Source: Bradyrhizobium sp.
Lineage (GTDB): Bacteria; Pseudomonadota; Alphaproteobacteria; Rhizobiales; Xanthobacteraceae
Direction of reading: 5' to 3'
DNA length: 48,647 nucleotides
NCBI RefSeq assembly: GCF_027307225.1
Contig: NZ_DAHUXJ010000099.1
Span: 1 to 48,647, forward strand
Positions within the stretch are counted from its first letter, which is position 1. Every line of letters begins with the position of its first letter. The translations under genes were made by a program, and so were the position numbers. Below the pieces are notes generated by a model. That model did no database searches and was not told where the DNA came from. It saw only the letters and a list, made by a program, of their open reading frames with translations. Below are positions 1 to 8,118 of the stretch, piece after piece.

Positions 1-201
1 TGCGAGATCAGCGTGCTTCAGCGCCAGTGTCTCGGCCGCCGCATCGACGACCCCAAAAAGCTCCGAAACGAAATCGCAGCATGGCAACGACGGCGAAATA
101 AAACCCGAGCCCGCATCAAATGGATGTTCACAACCGACAAAGCCCGCGCCAAACTCGGCCGCGCCTATCCAACGACCGTCAAAGAGTCAAAACCACTGTG
201 A
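1..201 (+). pseudogene. IS630-family transposase, C-terminal end (cut by window edge)
   Basis: The reading frame is open from base 1 and ends at 201, giving about 66 residues. The segment from CLGRRIDD through RIKWMFTTDKARAKLGR is typical of the C-terminus of IS630-family DDE transposases, which move the element by cut-and-paste into TA targets. The catalytic residues lie outside the window, so intactness cannot be judged. An internal GTG at 13 is not a credible gene start. It marks the right part of an insertion sequence bordering the window. Family assignment is from recognition of the C-terminal pattern; completeness is unknown. Confidence 0.7.
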
Positions 202-222
202 CGAACCACTAGCGCCTTAAAT

Positions 223-525
223 TCAAACCACCTGCCGCATCTGCCTGCCGACATCCTGCGAGGGCGTCTGCTGTGGCCGGTAGGCGGCTTGCGCATCCGC
301 CATGCTGCCGCGCCGCAGGTTGCGGGCCTGCGGGACCCGCTGGGCTTCGGCGATCAGGTGCGTGACAAAGATCGGGTCAGGCGCCCAGCGGAACCAGCGC
401 CGGCGGGATCGCCGTTCCACGAAGGGGGCTGACGGCACCAAGGCGCGGCTGGCGGGTTTTCTCGCCGCCGCAGCAGCAGCAGCAGCGTCGTCGATGACCG
501 GCTCTGTTCGATCGTTGTTGAACAC
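223..525 (-). CDS. Small Ala/Arg-rich conserved hypothetical protein
   Basis: A 100-aa protein with a GTG start at 525, preceded on the minus strand by a GGAAGG-like ribosome site. It holds an eight-residue alanine run (about residues 14-21) encoded by a GCN trinucleotide tract, then a basic stretch (RRSRRRWFRW), then a segment ending near NLRRGS and YRPQQTP. I have an impression of similar small proteins in Bradyrhizobium but cannot name a domain. There is no signal peptide or membrane helix. The overlapping plus-strand frame of 88 aa looks like its mirror. Function is unknown; whether it is a gene rests on length, start context and residue pattern. Confidence 0.5.
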   Translation of the reverse strand: MFNNDRTEPVIDDAAAAAAAARKPASRALVPSAPFVERRSRRRWFRWAPDPIFVTHLIAEAQRVPQARNLRRGSMADAQAAYRPQQTPSQDVGRQMRQVV

Positions 526-682
526 CGGTGGTGCCTTCCCTGCTGACTGTCACATTTTGGGACAATAGGTCCCGTGTTACAGTTTCTCTCGCAAGGGCCA
601 TGCCGGTCCGGACTTTTCTGTATCCGGGGACGAACCAAAGCGGGTTTTCACAATTTTTATGAACTCACCATAAGGTTTAGGG

Positions 683-2437
683 GTGAGCGGCCTATCCTGG
701 TGGCCAGAGAATCAGTCCATCCTGTCCCGAATCGAGGCGATCGTGAACGAAAGTCTTCCCCCGGCCGATAGAATTCTCGCCTCCCTCGGCCAGGCCGCCT
801 TTGTCTGGGATATCGCGACCGACCGGATGATCTGGAGCGAGCATGTCGCCGCGGTTTTTCCCGATATCCCGCCTGAGCGGCTCGCTACGGCCGCGGAGTT
901 TTCCAACCTGATCGAGCCGCAGCGCGCGGTTCGCTCCGATGCGCTCGTGCCGTCGCCGGCCGCGCAGAGCGGCGAGGGCGCGCCCTACCGGATCGAATAC
1001 GGCGTGCGGGCGAATACGTCGGCGCAAGTGCAATGGATCGAGGAGACCGGCTGCTGGTTTGCCGGCCCCGATGGCAGGCCGCTTCGCGCCCAGGGCATTG
1101 TCCGCATCAACAACGAGCGCCATGCCCGCGACGAGCAGCTCGTCAAGCTGTCGCAGAACGATCCGCTGACCGGCGAACTCAACCGCACGCATCTGATCGC
1201 ATCCTTGGCCGAGATCATCGAGGAAGCCGTGCGCTTCCGCACCAATTGCGCCTTCATGCTGATCGGCATCGACCATCTGGCGCGCATCAACGACGCTTTC
1301 GGCTTCGATGTCGCGGACGCCGTGATTTCCGAAGTGGCAGGACGCATTCGCACGCGGCTGCGCGGCTGCGATGTGCTCGGCCGCTTTTCCGGCAACAAGT
1401 TCGGGCTGGTCCTGAAGAACTGCACTGTCGACGACATGAGCGTCGCGGCAGAGCGGTTTCTCGCCGCGATCCGCGATGAAGTGGTGCCGACCAGGTCGGG
1501 CCCGGTTTCGATCACGGCCTCGATCGGCGGCGTCGCGGTGCCGCGCTATGCGCGCAGCGCCGATGAAGCGATCAACCGCGCGCAGGAAACGCTGGAAGCC
1601 TGCAAGAGCCGCCGCGCCGGTTCGTTTGCGCTGTGGCGTCCGAACGTCGAGCGCGAGGCGCAGCGCCGCGTCAACATCCGCGTCACCGACGAAATCGTCA
1701 CCGCGCTCAACGAGCGCCGCATCACCATGGCGTTCGAGCCGGTGGTCGGCGCGAAGGCGCGCGACGCCGCCTTCTACGAGTGCCTGGTCCGCATGGAGCA
1801 GGACGACGGGCAGGTGCTGCTCGCGCCCGACATCGTGCCGGTCGCCGAGCGGCTCGGGCTCATTCGGCTGGTCGATCACCGCGTGCTGGAACTCGTGGTT
1901 GCCGAACTTGCGGCGTCGCCGGCGACCCAGCTCAGCCTCAACATCTCGCCGGACACCACCATGGATCCGGACTGGTGGACCTCGATCGAAACGCTGATGC
2001 ACGCCCATCCCGGCGTCGGCGAGCGGCTGATCGTCGAGATCACCGAGACGGTGGCGATCCAGGACGTCGATGATGTCCGCGGCTTCGTCACGCGGCTGAA
2101 GAATTTCGGCAGCCGCATTGCGATCGACGATTTCGGTGCCGGCTACACGTCATTCCGCAACCTGCGCAAGCTCGGCGTGGACATCGTGAAGATCGACGGC
2201 GCGTTTGTGCAGAACATCGCGCGCATCCCCGACGACCGCGCCTTCGTGCAGACGCTGATCGATCTGGCGCGGCGCCTCGACATCAAGACCGTCGCCGAAT
2301 GGGTGCAGGACGAGGAAGCAGCAACCATGCTGCGCGATTGGGGCTGCGACTACATTCAGGGCCGCCTGATCGGGCTCGCCTCCTCGCAGCGGCCATGGCA
2401 GCAGCCGGCCACGACGGTGTTGCCGGCGGCGGGGTAG
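683..2437 (+). CDS. PAS-GGDEF-EAL cyclic-di-GMP signalling protein
   Basis: A 584-aa cytoplasmic protein. The N-terminus (about residues 28-150) is PAS-like, followed by the linker LTGELNR that opens a GGDEF domain (about 165-325) and an EAL domain (about 340-575). At the GGDEF site the sequence is SGNKF (236-240), so diguanylate cyclase activity is probably lost. The EAL domain keeps ExLxR (E366-R370), a conserved acidic ITET segment, DDFGAGYTS (from D482) and a K before IDGAFV, so c-di-GMP phosphodiesterase activity is likely. TAEGVE is replaced by VAEWVQ. No transmembrane segment is present. The start chosen is GTG 683; a later GTG at 743 would remove 20 residues without touching the domains. 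Transcribed alone. Confidence 0.85.
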   Translation: MSGLSWWPENQSILSRIEAIVNESLPPADRILASLGQAAFVWDIATDRMIWSEHVAAVFPDIPPERLATAAEFSNLIEPQRAVRSDALVPSPAAQSGEGAPYRIEYGVRANTSAQVQWIEETGCWFAGPDGRPLRAQGIVRINNERHARDEQLVKLSQNDPLTGELNRTHLIASLAEIIEEAVRFRTNCAFMLIGIDHLARINDAFGFDVADAVISEVAGRIRTRLRGCDVLGRFSGNKFGLVLKNCTVDDMSVAAERFLAAIRDEVVPTRSGPVSITASIGGVAVPRYARSADEAINRAQETLEACKSRRAGSFALWRPNVEREAQRRVNIRVTDEIVTALNERRITMAFEPVVGAKARDAAFYECLVRMEQDDGQVLLAPDIVPVAERLGLIRLVDHRVLELVVAELAASPATQLSLNISPDTTMDPDWWTSIETLMHAHPGVGERLIVEITETVAIQDVDDVRGFVTRLKNFGSRIAIDDFGAGYTSFRNLRKLGVDIVKIDGAFVQNIARIPDDRAFVQTLIDLARRLDIKTVAEWVQDEEAATMLRDWGCDYIQGRLIGLASSQRPWQQPATTVLPAAG

Positions 2438-2616
2438 GGTAAGGGGCTTCGCGCAAAAATGTGCACTCGCGGGGACTTGCGACCCGGCGCCTTGGCTATA
2501 CGCAAACAAGGTCCAGCCTCCTCAAGCGGTATATATCCCTCGCAAATTATAGGCCAATTTTGTGTAACTCATTGTATTTACTTAGATTGATTTAGAACAT
2601 AACGGGAACAAAAATA

Positions 2617-2645
2617 TTGACCATACGCGCCATTGCTCGTAAGAT
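2617..2645 (+). promoter_or_regulatory. Sigma70-like promoter of the restriction-modification-like operon
   Basis: TTGACC at 2617-2622 is followed after exactly 17 bases by TAAGAT at 2640-2645. The -35 matches consensus at five of six positions and the -10 at four of six. Transcription would start near 2652, leaving a leader of about 35 bases before the ATG at 2687. Confidence 0.55.
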
Positions 2646-2654
2646 TTTGTTCGG

Positions 2655-2686
2655 GGGTTTACCCCACAAAGAAGTGGGACTAACCC
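2655..2686. promoter_or_regulatory. 32-nt dyad abutting the regulator start codon, likely operator
   Basis: The arms GGGTT-TAC-CCCAC and GTGGG-ACT-AACCC flank AAAGAA. GGGTT/AACCC and CCCAC/GTGGG pair perfectly and the central triplets do not. The dyad ends one base before the ATG at 2687 and covers the ribosome-binding region, just downstream of the predicted transcription start. It could be the binding site of the encoded MerR-like protein (autoregulation) or an mRNA hairpin limiting translation. The symmetry is seen directly; the role is inferred. Confidence 0.5.
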
Positions 2687-3163
2687 ATGCAGTTCACACC
2701 GGGCCAGTTGCGCGAAACGATCGGGATTTCCGTGGAGACCTTCCGCCACTGGAAACGTGTGCTTCCGCCGTTTGCTCATCGTAAACGCTACATTCCCTGT
2801 TTCACCATTGGCGACCTCTTGGCCGGGCGAATCTTGCGCAGCCTGACCGAAGGATGCGGCGTTCGGGTGGGGCATCTGGCGAAAGTGTCTCAGGAGATTG
2901 TTCGTGCCTGCAACGTCACGCCTTGGGCTGCCTTGGAAGACAAGACCCTGGTCATCGACTTGGCTAAGGGGACGTGCCGTCTTTCGAAGAACTATCAGCA
3001 AAACGAAAGCGCCGATTTCGTTCTTTTATGCGCGATGAATCCCATCACGCATGAGTTACGCGATACGCTGTTGCGGTCGCGCCCATCGACCGATCAACAC
3101 AACCTGTTTCTCTCTCCGGTCAAGCTCGGGCGAGATACGCCTGTTCGCAGGAGAGCAACGTGA
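2687..3163 (+). CDS. MerR-like helix-turn-helix regulator of the island
   Basis: A 158-aa protein. The N-terminal FTPGQLRETIGISVETFRHW (residues 3-22) resembles the first helix-turn-helix of MerR-type proteins, in which a helix recognises DNA after an FTxxQL-type opening. It is followed by a basic wing-like segment (HRKRYIPCFTIGDLLAGRIL) and a helical region. The C-terminal half matches no ligand domain I know. Its stop overlaps the GTG of the methyltransferase by four bases (GTGA), so the two are translationally coupled. By analogy with controller proteins of restriction-modification loci it may set the timing of the operon, perhaps through the dyad just upstream. Confidence is good for DNA binding and moderate for the role. 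Confidence 0.65.
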   Translation: MQFTPGQLRETIGISVETFRHWKRVLPPFAHRKRYIPCFTIGDLLAGRILRSLTEGCGVRVGHLAKVSQEIVRACNVTPWAALEDKTLVIDLAKGTCRLSKNYQQNESADFVLLCAMNPITHELRDTLLRSRPSTDQHNLFLSPVKLGRDTPVRRRAT

Positions 3164-6100
3164 CCGACGTCCGACCGCTTTCATCTGCATGGAAGGATCG
3201 GCTCGGCTTGGGCGGCCGGCGCGCTCCGGAATTCTATGAAAGCGCGGGCGCGGTCGTTGACACGCCGCACGCGCTTGCCATCCGATCCGCGCTCGATGAT
3301 CTTGGCCTGTCAGGCGTGCTGTGTGTTCAGGGCGTGCCGACGATCGCCGTTCTTACCGTCGATCACTACGATGCCGCGCGCATTGTAGACATTCACGGAG
3401 CGCTTTGGAATCAAGGGCTCGCCAGCCTTCTGCTCGTCGTCGCAGGTGACACCGTGCGTGCATTTTCGCTCGCGCGAACGCCCCAAAAGGATTTGGGTGA
3501 CGAGTTCGACCGGCGTTGCCTGATTGCGACGCTGGAAGCGACCGCGGACGCGCTGGAAATTCGTAATCTCATTTATGGTGCGGAATCCGGACGTTTGTGG
3601 AGGCAGCATGCGGAATATTTTGATGCCAAGGAGCGGATTGACGAGGTCCTCCTCGAAAATCTCAACGCATCACATCAGGCTCTCTGCAAAACCAAGCTGT
3701 CTTCCGACGCGGCGCAGGCCTTGCTCATCCAGGCCATGTTTATCGCCTATCTCGAAGACCGGGATATTATAACGGCAGAGTATTTTCAGGCGGCCACGCG
3801 TAATAGGGTCGATAGCTTCACTGCATTGCTCCAAACGAAGGACGTGAAGCTCCTAAAGTCGCTGTTCGCCACGTTGCGGGACGACTTCAATGGCGATCTT
3901 TTCGTGGCGCCATGCTCTTTTGAATCCCCTTCGAAAGCCCCGACAGTTATAGAAGCTCATTTGGATGTGCTTGCGCGGTTTCGAAGCGGTCGCGAACAGA
4001 TGGCCAAGGGCGGACAGTTTCGCTTTTGGGGTTACAATTTTCGTTATATCCCGATCGAACTTGTAAGTGCCGTCTATGATCGTTTCCTCGGCGAACGCGA
4101 GGAAGAGCGAAAGGCGCAGGGCGCGTACTACACGCCCATGTTTCTTGCCGATACCGTTGTATCGCAAGTGTGGGACTTGCTGCCTTCTGCCACCAAGGAG
4201 AAAGGACACTTTCTCGATCCGGCGTGTGGCTCGGGCGTTTTTTTGGTGCGCTCGTTTCAGCGCCTGTGCGAAAATTGGCGCGCAACCCACAGCCCACGAA
4301 CCATTCGCTGGGACAGCTTGCTCGCAATCCTGCGTCGTGTTCACGGATGGGATGTGAATGGTAGCGCCGTGCGTGTTGCAGTCTTTTCGCTTTATGTAGC
4401 GCTTCTTGAAGAGGTCTCGCCGCCGGATATTCGCGCGCTCATAAAACGTGGAAAGCTGCTGCCGGAGCTTTGGGAAAAGAACCTGATTTGCCGGGATTTT
4501 TTCATAGACCCGCAACAAACCCCGTCCTTCGAAGTAATTATCGGCAATCCGCCATGGACCAGCAGGCGCGGCCCGAACAGGGCTTCGCTTCGGTGGGCAG
4601 AAAAAAACAAGCTGCCGATGCCGAGCGGCGAGGATGCGTGGGCGTTTGTCTGGAAGGCGCTCCGGCACCTACGCCCGGACGGTATTGTTGCCTTTCTTCT
4701 TCCGGCAATGGGATTTTTGCATAACCACGCAGCGAACTCGCTTGCCGCGCGAAAGCAACTGATTGCCGAGAGCACGATCCGCAGAGTCATCAACTTTGCA
4801 GATTTGCGCTTTCAGCTTTTTGACGGTGCGATCCGTCCGGCAGCACTGATGATATTGGGAAGCAAACGCGTCCCTGCTATTCCTTACCGTTTCGACTATT
4901 GGACCCCGAAGGCCGATCTAAATCTCCAACTGAAGCGAATGATAACGCTCAGTAGCGCGGATAGAATCTCTCTCAGTTCCACCGTCGCAGAACGTGATGG
5001 GCTGGCTTTCAAGCATCGTCTATGGATGCGCGAGCCGGATGCAAAGCTCTTCAGCTACTTCTCCAAACTGCCCGCCCTCGGTGCGCTCATCAAGGATTTT
5101 GGCGGGCTCAAGCGCCGTAGCTTAGCCATTGAAGGACAATGGGTTATCGGACAAGGCTACCAGCCCTTCCATGGATTGGCAGAAGAAGGCTCATCCTCTT
5201 CCTATTCGATGAGCAAATTTGTCGGCAAATTGCCCGATTTACCGATCGCCGCCTTCCAGCGCTTGGGGCAACCCATCGCACATTTGACTCCTTCACCTTC
5301 AAAGCGGGTGCGCCGAAAAGGATTTGAGGCCGGCTTCTCCGGCCCTCGAATTCTGATACCGCGAGGTGTCGAGACAACGCAGACGCGTCTTCGCGCAGCT
5401 TACACCGAAGAGGCGCTGACCTTTCAGCACATTATTCAAGCGATCACGGTTCCACCCAACGAGGAAGGTCGGGGCAAGCTGTTGACGGCTATTTTGAACA
5501 GTCGCGTCGCCATCTGGTTTGCGTTTCACGGTACGGCTTCCTTTGGCGCCGAGCGTCCGGAGGTGCAGCAGGCAGAATTGCTGAATCTGCCTTTCCCCAC
5601 CTTCAATGATCTGCCCGAGCCAGATAGAGCGGCCGATGCAGCCAAGCAACTTATCGCGCTGATCGACCGAGAGGTTCAGAAGGCAAGAGGCCCCTTTGCG
5701 CATCAGCAGGACAACGACGCCGTTCTGTCCGAGATCGACAATCTTGCCTACCAGTACTTTTGCCTCTCCAAGGACGAGACGATTCTTATCGAAGATACCG
5801 TCGAACGTATCGTTCCCGCCATCCAGCCACACCAAGGGAATTATCCGGATTTATGGAAGGCTCCGACGGAATCCGAAAGACGAGACTACGCCTCCACGCT
5901 CCTGACCCATATCGAATCCTGGCTCCAAAACGGAACGCCGGTTTATGCCGCGCTGGAGGCGATGAATGCTGACCTGGGGGTGCTCCGGCTTAGCTTGGAG
6001 ACTTCGAAATCTACAGTCGGTTATATTGAAGAAGCCGGACGCGCCCTTCAGGATGTTCTTTCGCGGATATCGCAACATATTAAGCAGCCTCTTGACGGGA

Positions 6101-6270
6101 ATTTTCAGCTCCTACCGGATTTGCGCGTCTTTATTGGCAAGAATCTCTATCTCGTTAAGCCCATGCAGAGACGATTTTGGCTGCGTTCAACGGCCTTGGC
6201 AGACGCCGACGCAATAGCGACGGATTTGCAAACGGCCATTGATCTCGATCGCAGCCGGAGCCGCGCTTGA
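3160..6270 (+). CDS. Eco57I-like N6-adenine DNA methyltransferase, large single-chain
   Basis: A 1036-aa protein with GTG start. The methyltransferase core carries the SAM-binding motif I DPACGSGVFL (from D353) and the catalytic motif IV NPPW (N463-W466), the hallmark of N6-adenine methylases of the gamma type. An AYYTPMFLAD segment just before motif I is typical of Eco57I-like and type I HsdM enzymes. The roughly 320-residue N-terminal region and the C-terminal 450 residues (likely target recognition, containing NSRVAIWFAFHG and NLPFPTF) lie outside the catalytic fold. No helicase motifs and no clear PD-(D/E)XK site are seen in this chain, so cleavage may depend on the next gene. It overlaps its upstream neighbour by four bases and the downstream ATG by one base (TGATG). 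It could be a type IIG-like modification subunit or part of a new defence system. Confidence 0.8.
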   Translation: MTDVRPLSSAWKDRLGLGGRRAPEFYESAGAVVDTPHALAIRSALDDLGLSGVLCVQGVPTIAVLTVDHYDAARIVDIHGALWNQGLASLLLVVAGDTVRAFSLARTPQKDLGDEFDRRCLIATLEATADALEIRNLIYGAESGRLWRQHAEYFDAKERIDEVLLENLNASHQALCKTKLSSDAAQALLIQAMFIAYLEDRDIITAEYFQAATRNRVDSFTALLQTKDVKLLKSLFATLRDDFNGDLFVAPCSFESPSKAPTVIEAHLDVLARFRSGREQMAKGGQFRFWGYNFRYIPIELVSAVYDRFLGEREEERKAQGAYYTPMFLADTVVSQVWDLLPSATKEKGHFLDPACGSGVFLVRSFQRLCENWRATHSPRTIRWDSLLAILRRVHGWDVNGSAVRVAVFSLYVALLEEVSPPDIRALIKRGKLLPELWEKNLICRDFFIDPQQTPSFEVIIGNPPWTSRRGPNRASLRWAEKNKLPMPSGEDAWAFVWKALRHLRPDGIVAFLLPAMGFLHNHAANSLAARKQLIAESTIRRVINFADLRFQLFDGAIRPAALMILGSKRVPAIPYRFDYWTPKADLNLQLKRMITLSSADRISLSSTVAERDGLAFKHRLWMREPDAKLFSYFSKLPALGALIKDFGGLKRRSLAIEGQWVIGQGYQPFHGLAEEGSSSSYSMSKFVGKLPDLPIAAFQRLGQPIAHLTPSPSKRVRRKGFEAGFSGPRILIPRGVETTQTRLRAAYTEEALTFQHIIQAITVPPNEEGRGKLLTAILNSRVAIWFAFHGTASFGAERPEVQQAELLNLPFPTFNDLPEPDRAADAAKQLIALIDREVQKARGPFAHQQDNDAVLSEIDNLAYQYFCLSKDETILIEDTVERIVPAIQPHQGNYPDLWKAPTESERRDYASTLLTHIESWLQNGTPVYAALEAMNADLGVLRLSLETSKSTVGYIEEAGRALQDVLSRISQHIKQPLDGNFQLLPDLRVFIGKNLYLVKPMQRRFWLRSTALADADAIATDLQTAIDLDRSRSRA

Positions 6271-6980
6271 TGATTATAGGCGATCCTCAGCTTTGGAAGG
6301 ATCGCTTCATCACGATTGACGAGCGGCTGCTTACCCGCATTTTGCATTTGTGGGCTGCCTGCCTCGCGCCGCTTCCGCAGCAGCCCGACGAAGACTCCAT
6401 CACGATCAATCTTGTTCATCTGCTAGGGAAGGATCCCGTTGTTCGGAGCATCTGTCATTGGGTTGAATATCAATACGAGCCGTTCGGGGTTCATCCTAAT
6501 GGCGCGCGATTTAGTAAGGGAATCATCGATCTCGCGGTGCTGCTTGACTGGGAACGGGAGACGTATCTTCCCTACGAGTGTAAGCGCCTCAACGTCGTTC
6601 ACAGTGGATCGCGGAACTCGCTTGCCACGCCTTACATTGGCGAAGGCCTGATTCGTTTCGTGACGGAGCAATATGCTGAAGGACTCCCGCTGGGATTTAT
6701 GCTCGGCTATGTAATTGACGGAGATTTGCCATTTGCCTTGAGGCAAATTCATGCCGCCATCGATGCGCAGAAGGTTTCTCTATTATTGACCGATGGCCCC
6801 AACCCAGGAGCGGTCGTTCAGGGTATTGAGCGGTTTGCGACCAGCCATCAGCGTGCCAGCAAATCACAAATTGAAGTGCGACATGTGCTGCTGCCATTTC
6901 CAACGGTGCCATCAGGTGTCTCGATGCCTCCTGCGGTATCCGGTCGTTCGGAGGCAAACAATCTTGGTCGCGTGGGCTAA
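6270..6980 (+). CDS. Putative PD-(D/E)XK nuclease-like protein, partner of the methyltransferase
   Basis: A 236-aa protein starting at ATG 6270, which shares its A with the methyltransferase stop (TGATG); a TTG one codon earlier is possible. GIIDLAVLLDWERETYLPYE (from about residue 84) followed by CKRLN places D87 and E103-C104-K105 in the spacing and context of a PD-(D/E)XK nuclease core, with hydrophobic strands around both. This suggests a Mg-dependent endonuclease and hence the restriction arm of the island. I do not recognise a named family. The region after about residue 130 is predicted mixed alpha/beta. The tail (from about 205) is low in conserved-looking features. Alternative: a non-catalytic specificity or regulatory subunit. 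Confidence 0.55.
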   Translation: MIIGDPQLWKDRFITIDERLLTRILHLWAACLAPLPQQPDEDSITINLVHLLGKDPVVRSICHWVEYQYEPFGVHPNGARFSKGIIDLAVLLDWERETYLPYECKRLNVVHSGSRNSLATPYIGEGLIRFVTEQYAEGLPLGFMLGYVIDGDLPFALRQIHAAIDAQKVSLLLTDGPNPGAVVQGIERFATSHQRASKSQIEVRHVLLPFPTVPSGVSMPPAVSGRSEANNLGRVG

Positions 6981-7278
6981 ATTTCCGCCGGCATTTGAAG
7001 CAAGAATTTGAGACGAGGCAAGGCTGAGCGAAGCTGGATGGCCGCTAGTGGCATGACTTGCTCGAACCGGTTTGGGTCGGGATCGGAATGGACCGCGAAC
7101 GATACGACGGCTCTGCTTTCAAAGGCCGACGCGGTCAGACCGTTACTGCCTCGTCTCCCTAAGGCATGCGTCAAGAAATTTTTGCCTTGCACCGCCGGGC
7201 AAATCATTTGTACGCGCGTCGCGCATCCTGTCCCATCAACTGAGGGGCGGCTCGCGATCGTCACGAGGCGTGCTTGGC
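6981..7278. other. Intergenic region with truncated repeat copy, no supported gene
   Basis: Convergent spacer between the island and vapC. Several short open frames cross it but none shows protein-like features. It includes the shorter repeat copy at 7188-7270. Confidence 0.5.
7188..7270 (+). repeat. Short copy of dispersed repeat (copy A)
   Basis: About 80 bases here align with 8119-8200. Shared blocks include GGGCAAATCATTTGTACGC, CATCCTGTCCCA and ACTGAGGGGCGGCTCGCGAT, in the same order and orientation. The match ends soon after, so this copy appears truncated relative to the one at 8119. Confidence 0.75.
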
Positions 7279-7680
7279 CTAGGCCAGCCAGTTCTCCATC
7301 TTCAGGCCACGAATACGTTTGAATTCGACGGCATTGGCGGTCACGATAGTGGCGCCGGTCGCGCAGGCGTGGGCGGCGATCAGCAGATCGTTTCCTCCGA
7401 CAGGCTTTCCAGCCGCTTCAAGTTCCGCTCGAATCCTGCCGTATTCAACATCAGCCGGAACATCGAAGGGGAGCGTATCGATTTCGGCAAGAAGGTCCTC
7501 AACCGCTTTCTGCAATCGCGCCGAGCTACTCTTTGCACAGCCATATCGCAGCTCCGCCGCCACGATAATGCTGGTGCAGATATTCTGTTCGCCGTGCTTG
7601 GCGATTTGCTTCGCTGCCTTGCCGTGCGGGTTTTTGATCAGGTCGGAAATGATGTTGGTATCGAGCATATAACGGGTCAA
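7279..7680 (-). CDS. vapC: VapC-type PIN-domain toxin
   Basis: A 133-aa PIN-domain ribonuclease. The acidic site is complete: D7 in MLDTN, E43 in AAELRYG, D98 in GGNDLLIAAHA, and the TANAVEF motif at about 114-120. VapC enzymes cleave RNA (often tRNA or rRNA) and stop growth when not neutralised. The ATG at 7680 overlaps the antitoxin stop by four bases, the usual coupled arrangement. The catalytic set suggests a functional toxin. It lies between two direct copies of a dispersed repeat in an accessory region. Target RNA cannot be told from sequence. Confidence 0.9.
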   Translation of the reverse strand: MTRYMLDTNIISDLIKNPHGKAAKQIAKHGEQNICTSIIVAAELRYGCAKSSSARLQKAVEDLLAEIDTLPFDVPADVEYGRIRAELEAAGKPVGGNDLLIAAHACATGATIVTANAVEFKRIRGLKMENWLA

Positions 7681-7913
7681 AACACGCGCTCCGGAGGCGG
7701 CACCGGATCAGCCAGATCGGGAAAGCTCTCGTCGATTGGCTTCATCGATTTGAGCAAGGCAATCAGCCCGCGTTTGCGAACTGGCTCGATCACCAGCCGC
7801 TCTCCATCGCGATGCATAATGGCTTCATCACCCGGGAGTTCGAATTCCACGGGAATCCGGACTGCCTGGTTGCGGCCGTTGCGGAATAGTCTGACGTGGC
7901 GCTGCTCTGTCAC
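7677..7913 (-). CDS. vapB: VapB-type antitoxin, AbrB/SpoVT fold
   Basis: With GTG at 7913 the product is 78 aa and begins MTEQRHVRLFRNGRNQAVRI, the normal opening of VapB antitoxins whose N-terminal swapped-hairpin (AbrB) fold binds the operon promoter. The C-terminal acidic and proline-rich part (SMKPIDESFPDLADPVPPPE) would wrap the toxin. An ATG at 7946 would add 11 residues that do not fit the family, so the GTG is preferred although its ribosome site is weak. It precedes vapC with a four-base overlap and probably represses its own transcription together with VapC. Confidence 0.85.
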   Translation of the reverse strand: MTEQRHVRLFRNGRNQAVRIPVEFELPGDEAIMHRDGERLVIEPVRKRGLIALLKSMKPIDESFPDLADPVPPPERVF

Positions 7914-8118
7914 GGTTGTCCCAGCGTTGGCATATGCCCGTAACATATGCCAGAATTGTGGTCGATAGCAAGGCCGCTTTCGTCGTTGTTCAAACGGCTT
8001 TGCTCGTCATTCCAATCTGCGCCGTTCAATCGTGCGTAAGATGTTAGCGCGTGATCGCTGATTTTCCGCGGCCAACGCGGTTCTTCCTGTCCGGTCGCCG
8101 GGCTAAAAAACTTTCATC

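Larger units (their letters stand above)
2438..2686. other. AT-rich intergenic region upstream of the accessory island
   Basis: This 249-base spacer is clearly richer in A and T than the flanking genes (for example the stretch around 2540-2620), which fits the left border of acquired DNA. It contains no gene that I can support, but holds the promoter and dyad listed separately. Confidence 0.6.

Noticed and set aside
692..2008. 438-aa open frame antisense to the PAS-GGDEF-EAL gene
   Set aside because: It is the mirror of a GC-rich gene, with a repetitive Arg/Asp/His composition and no domain.
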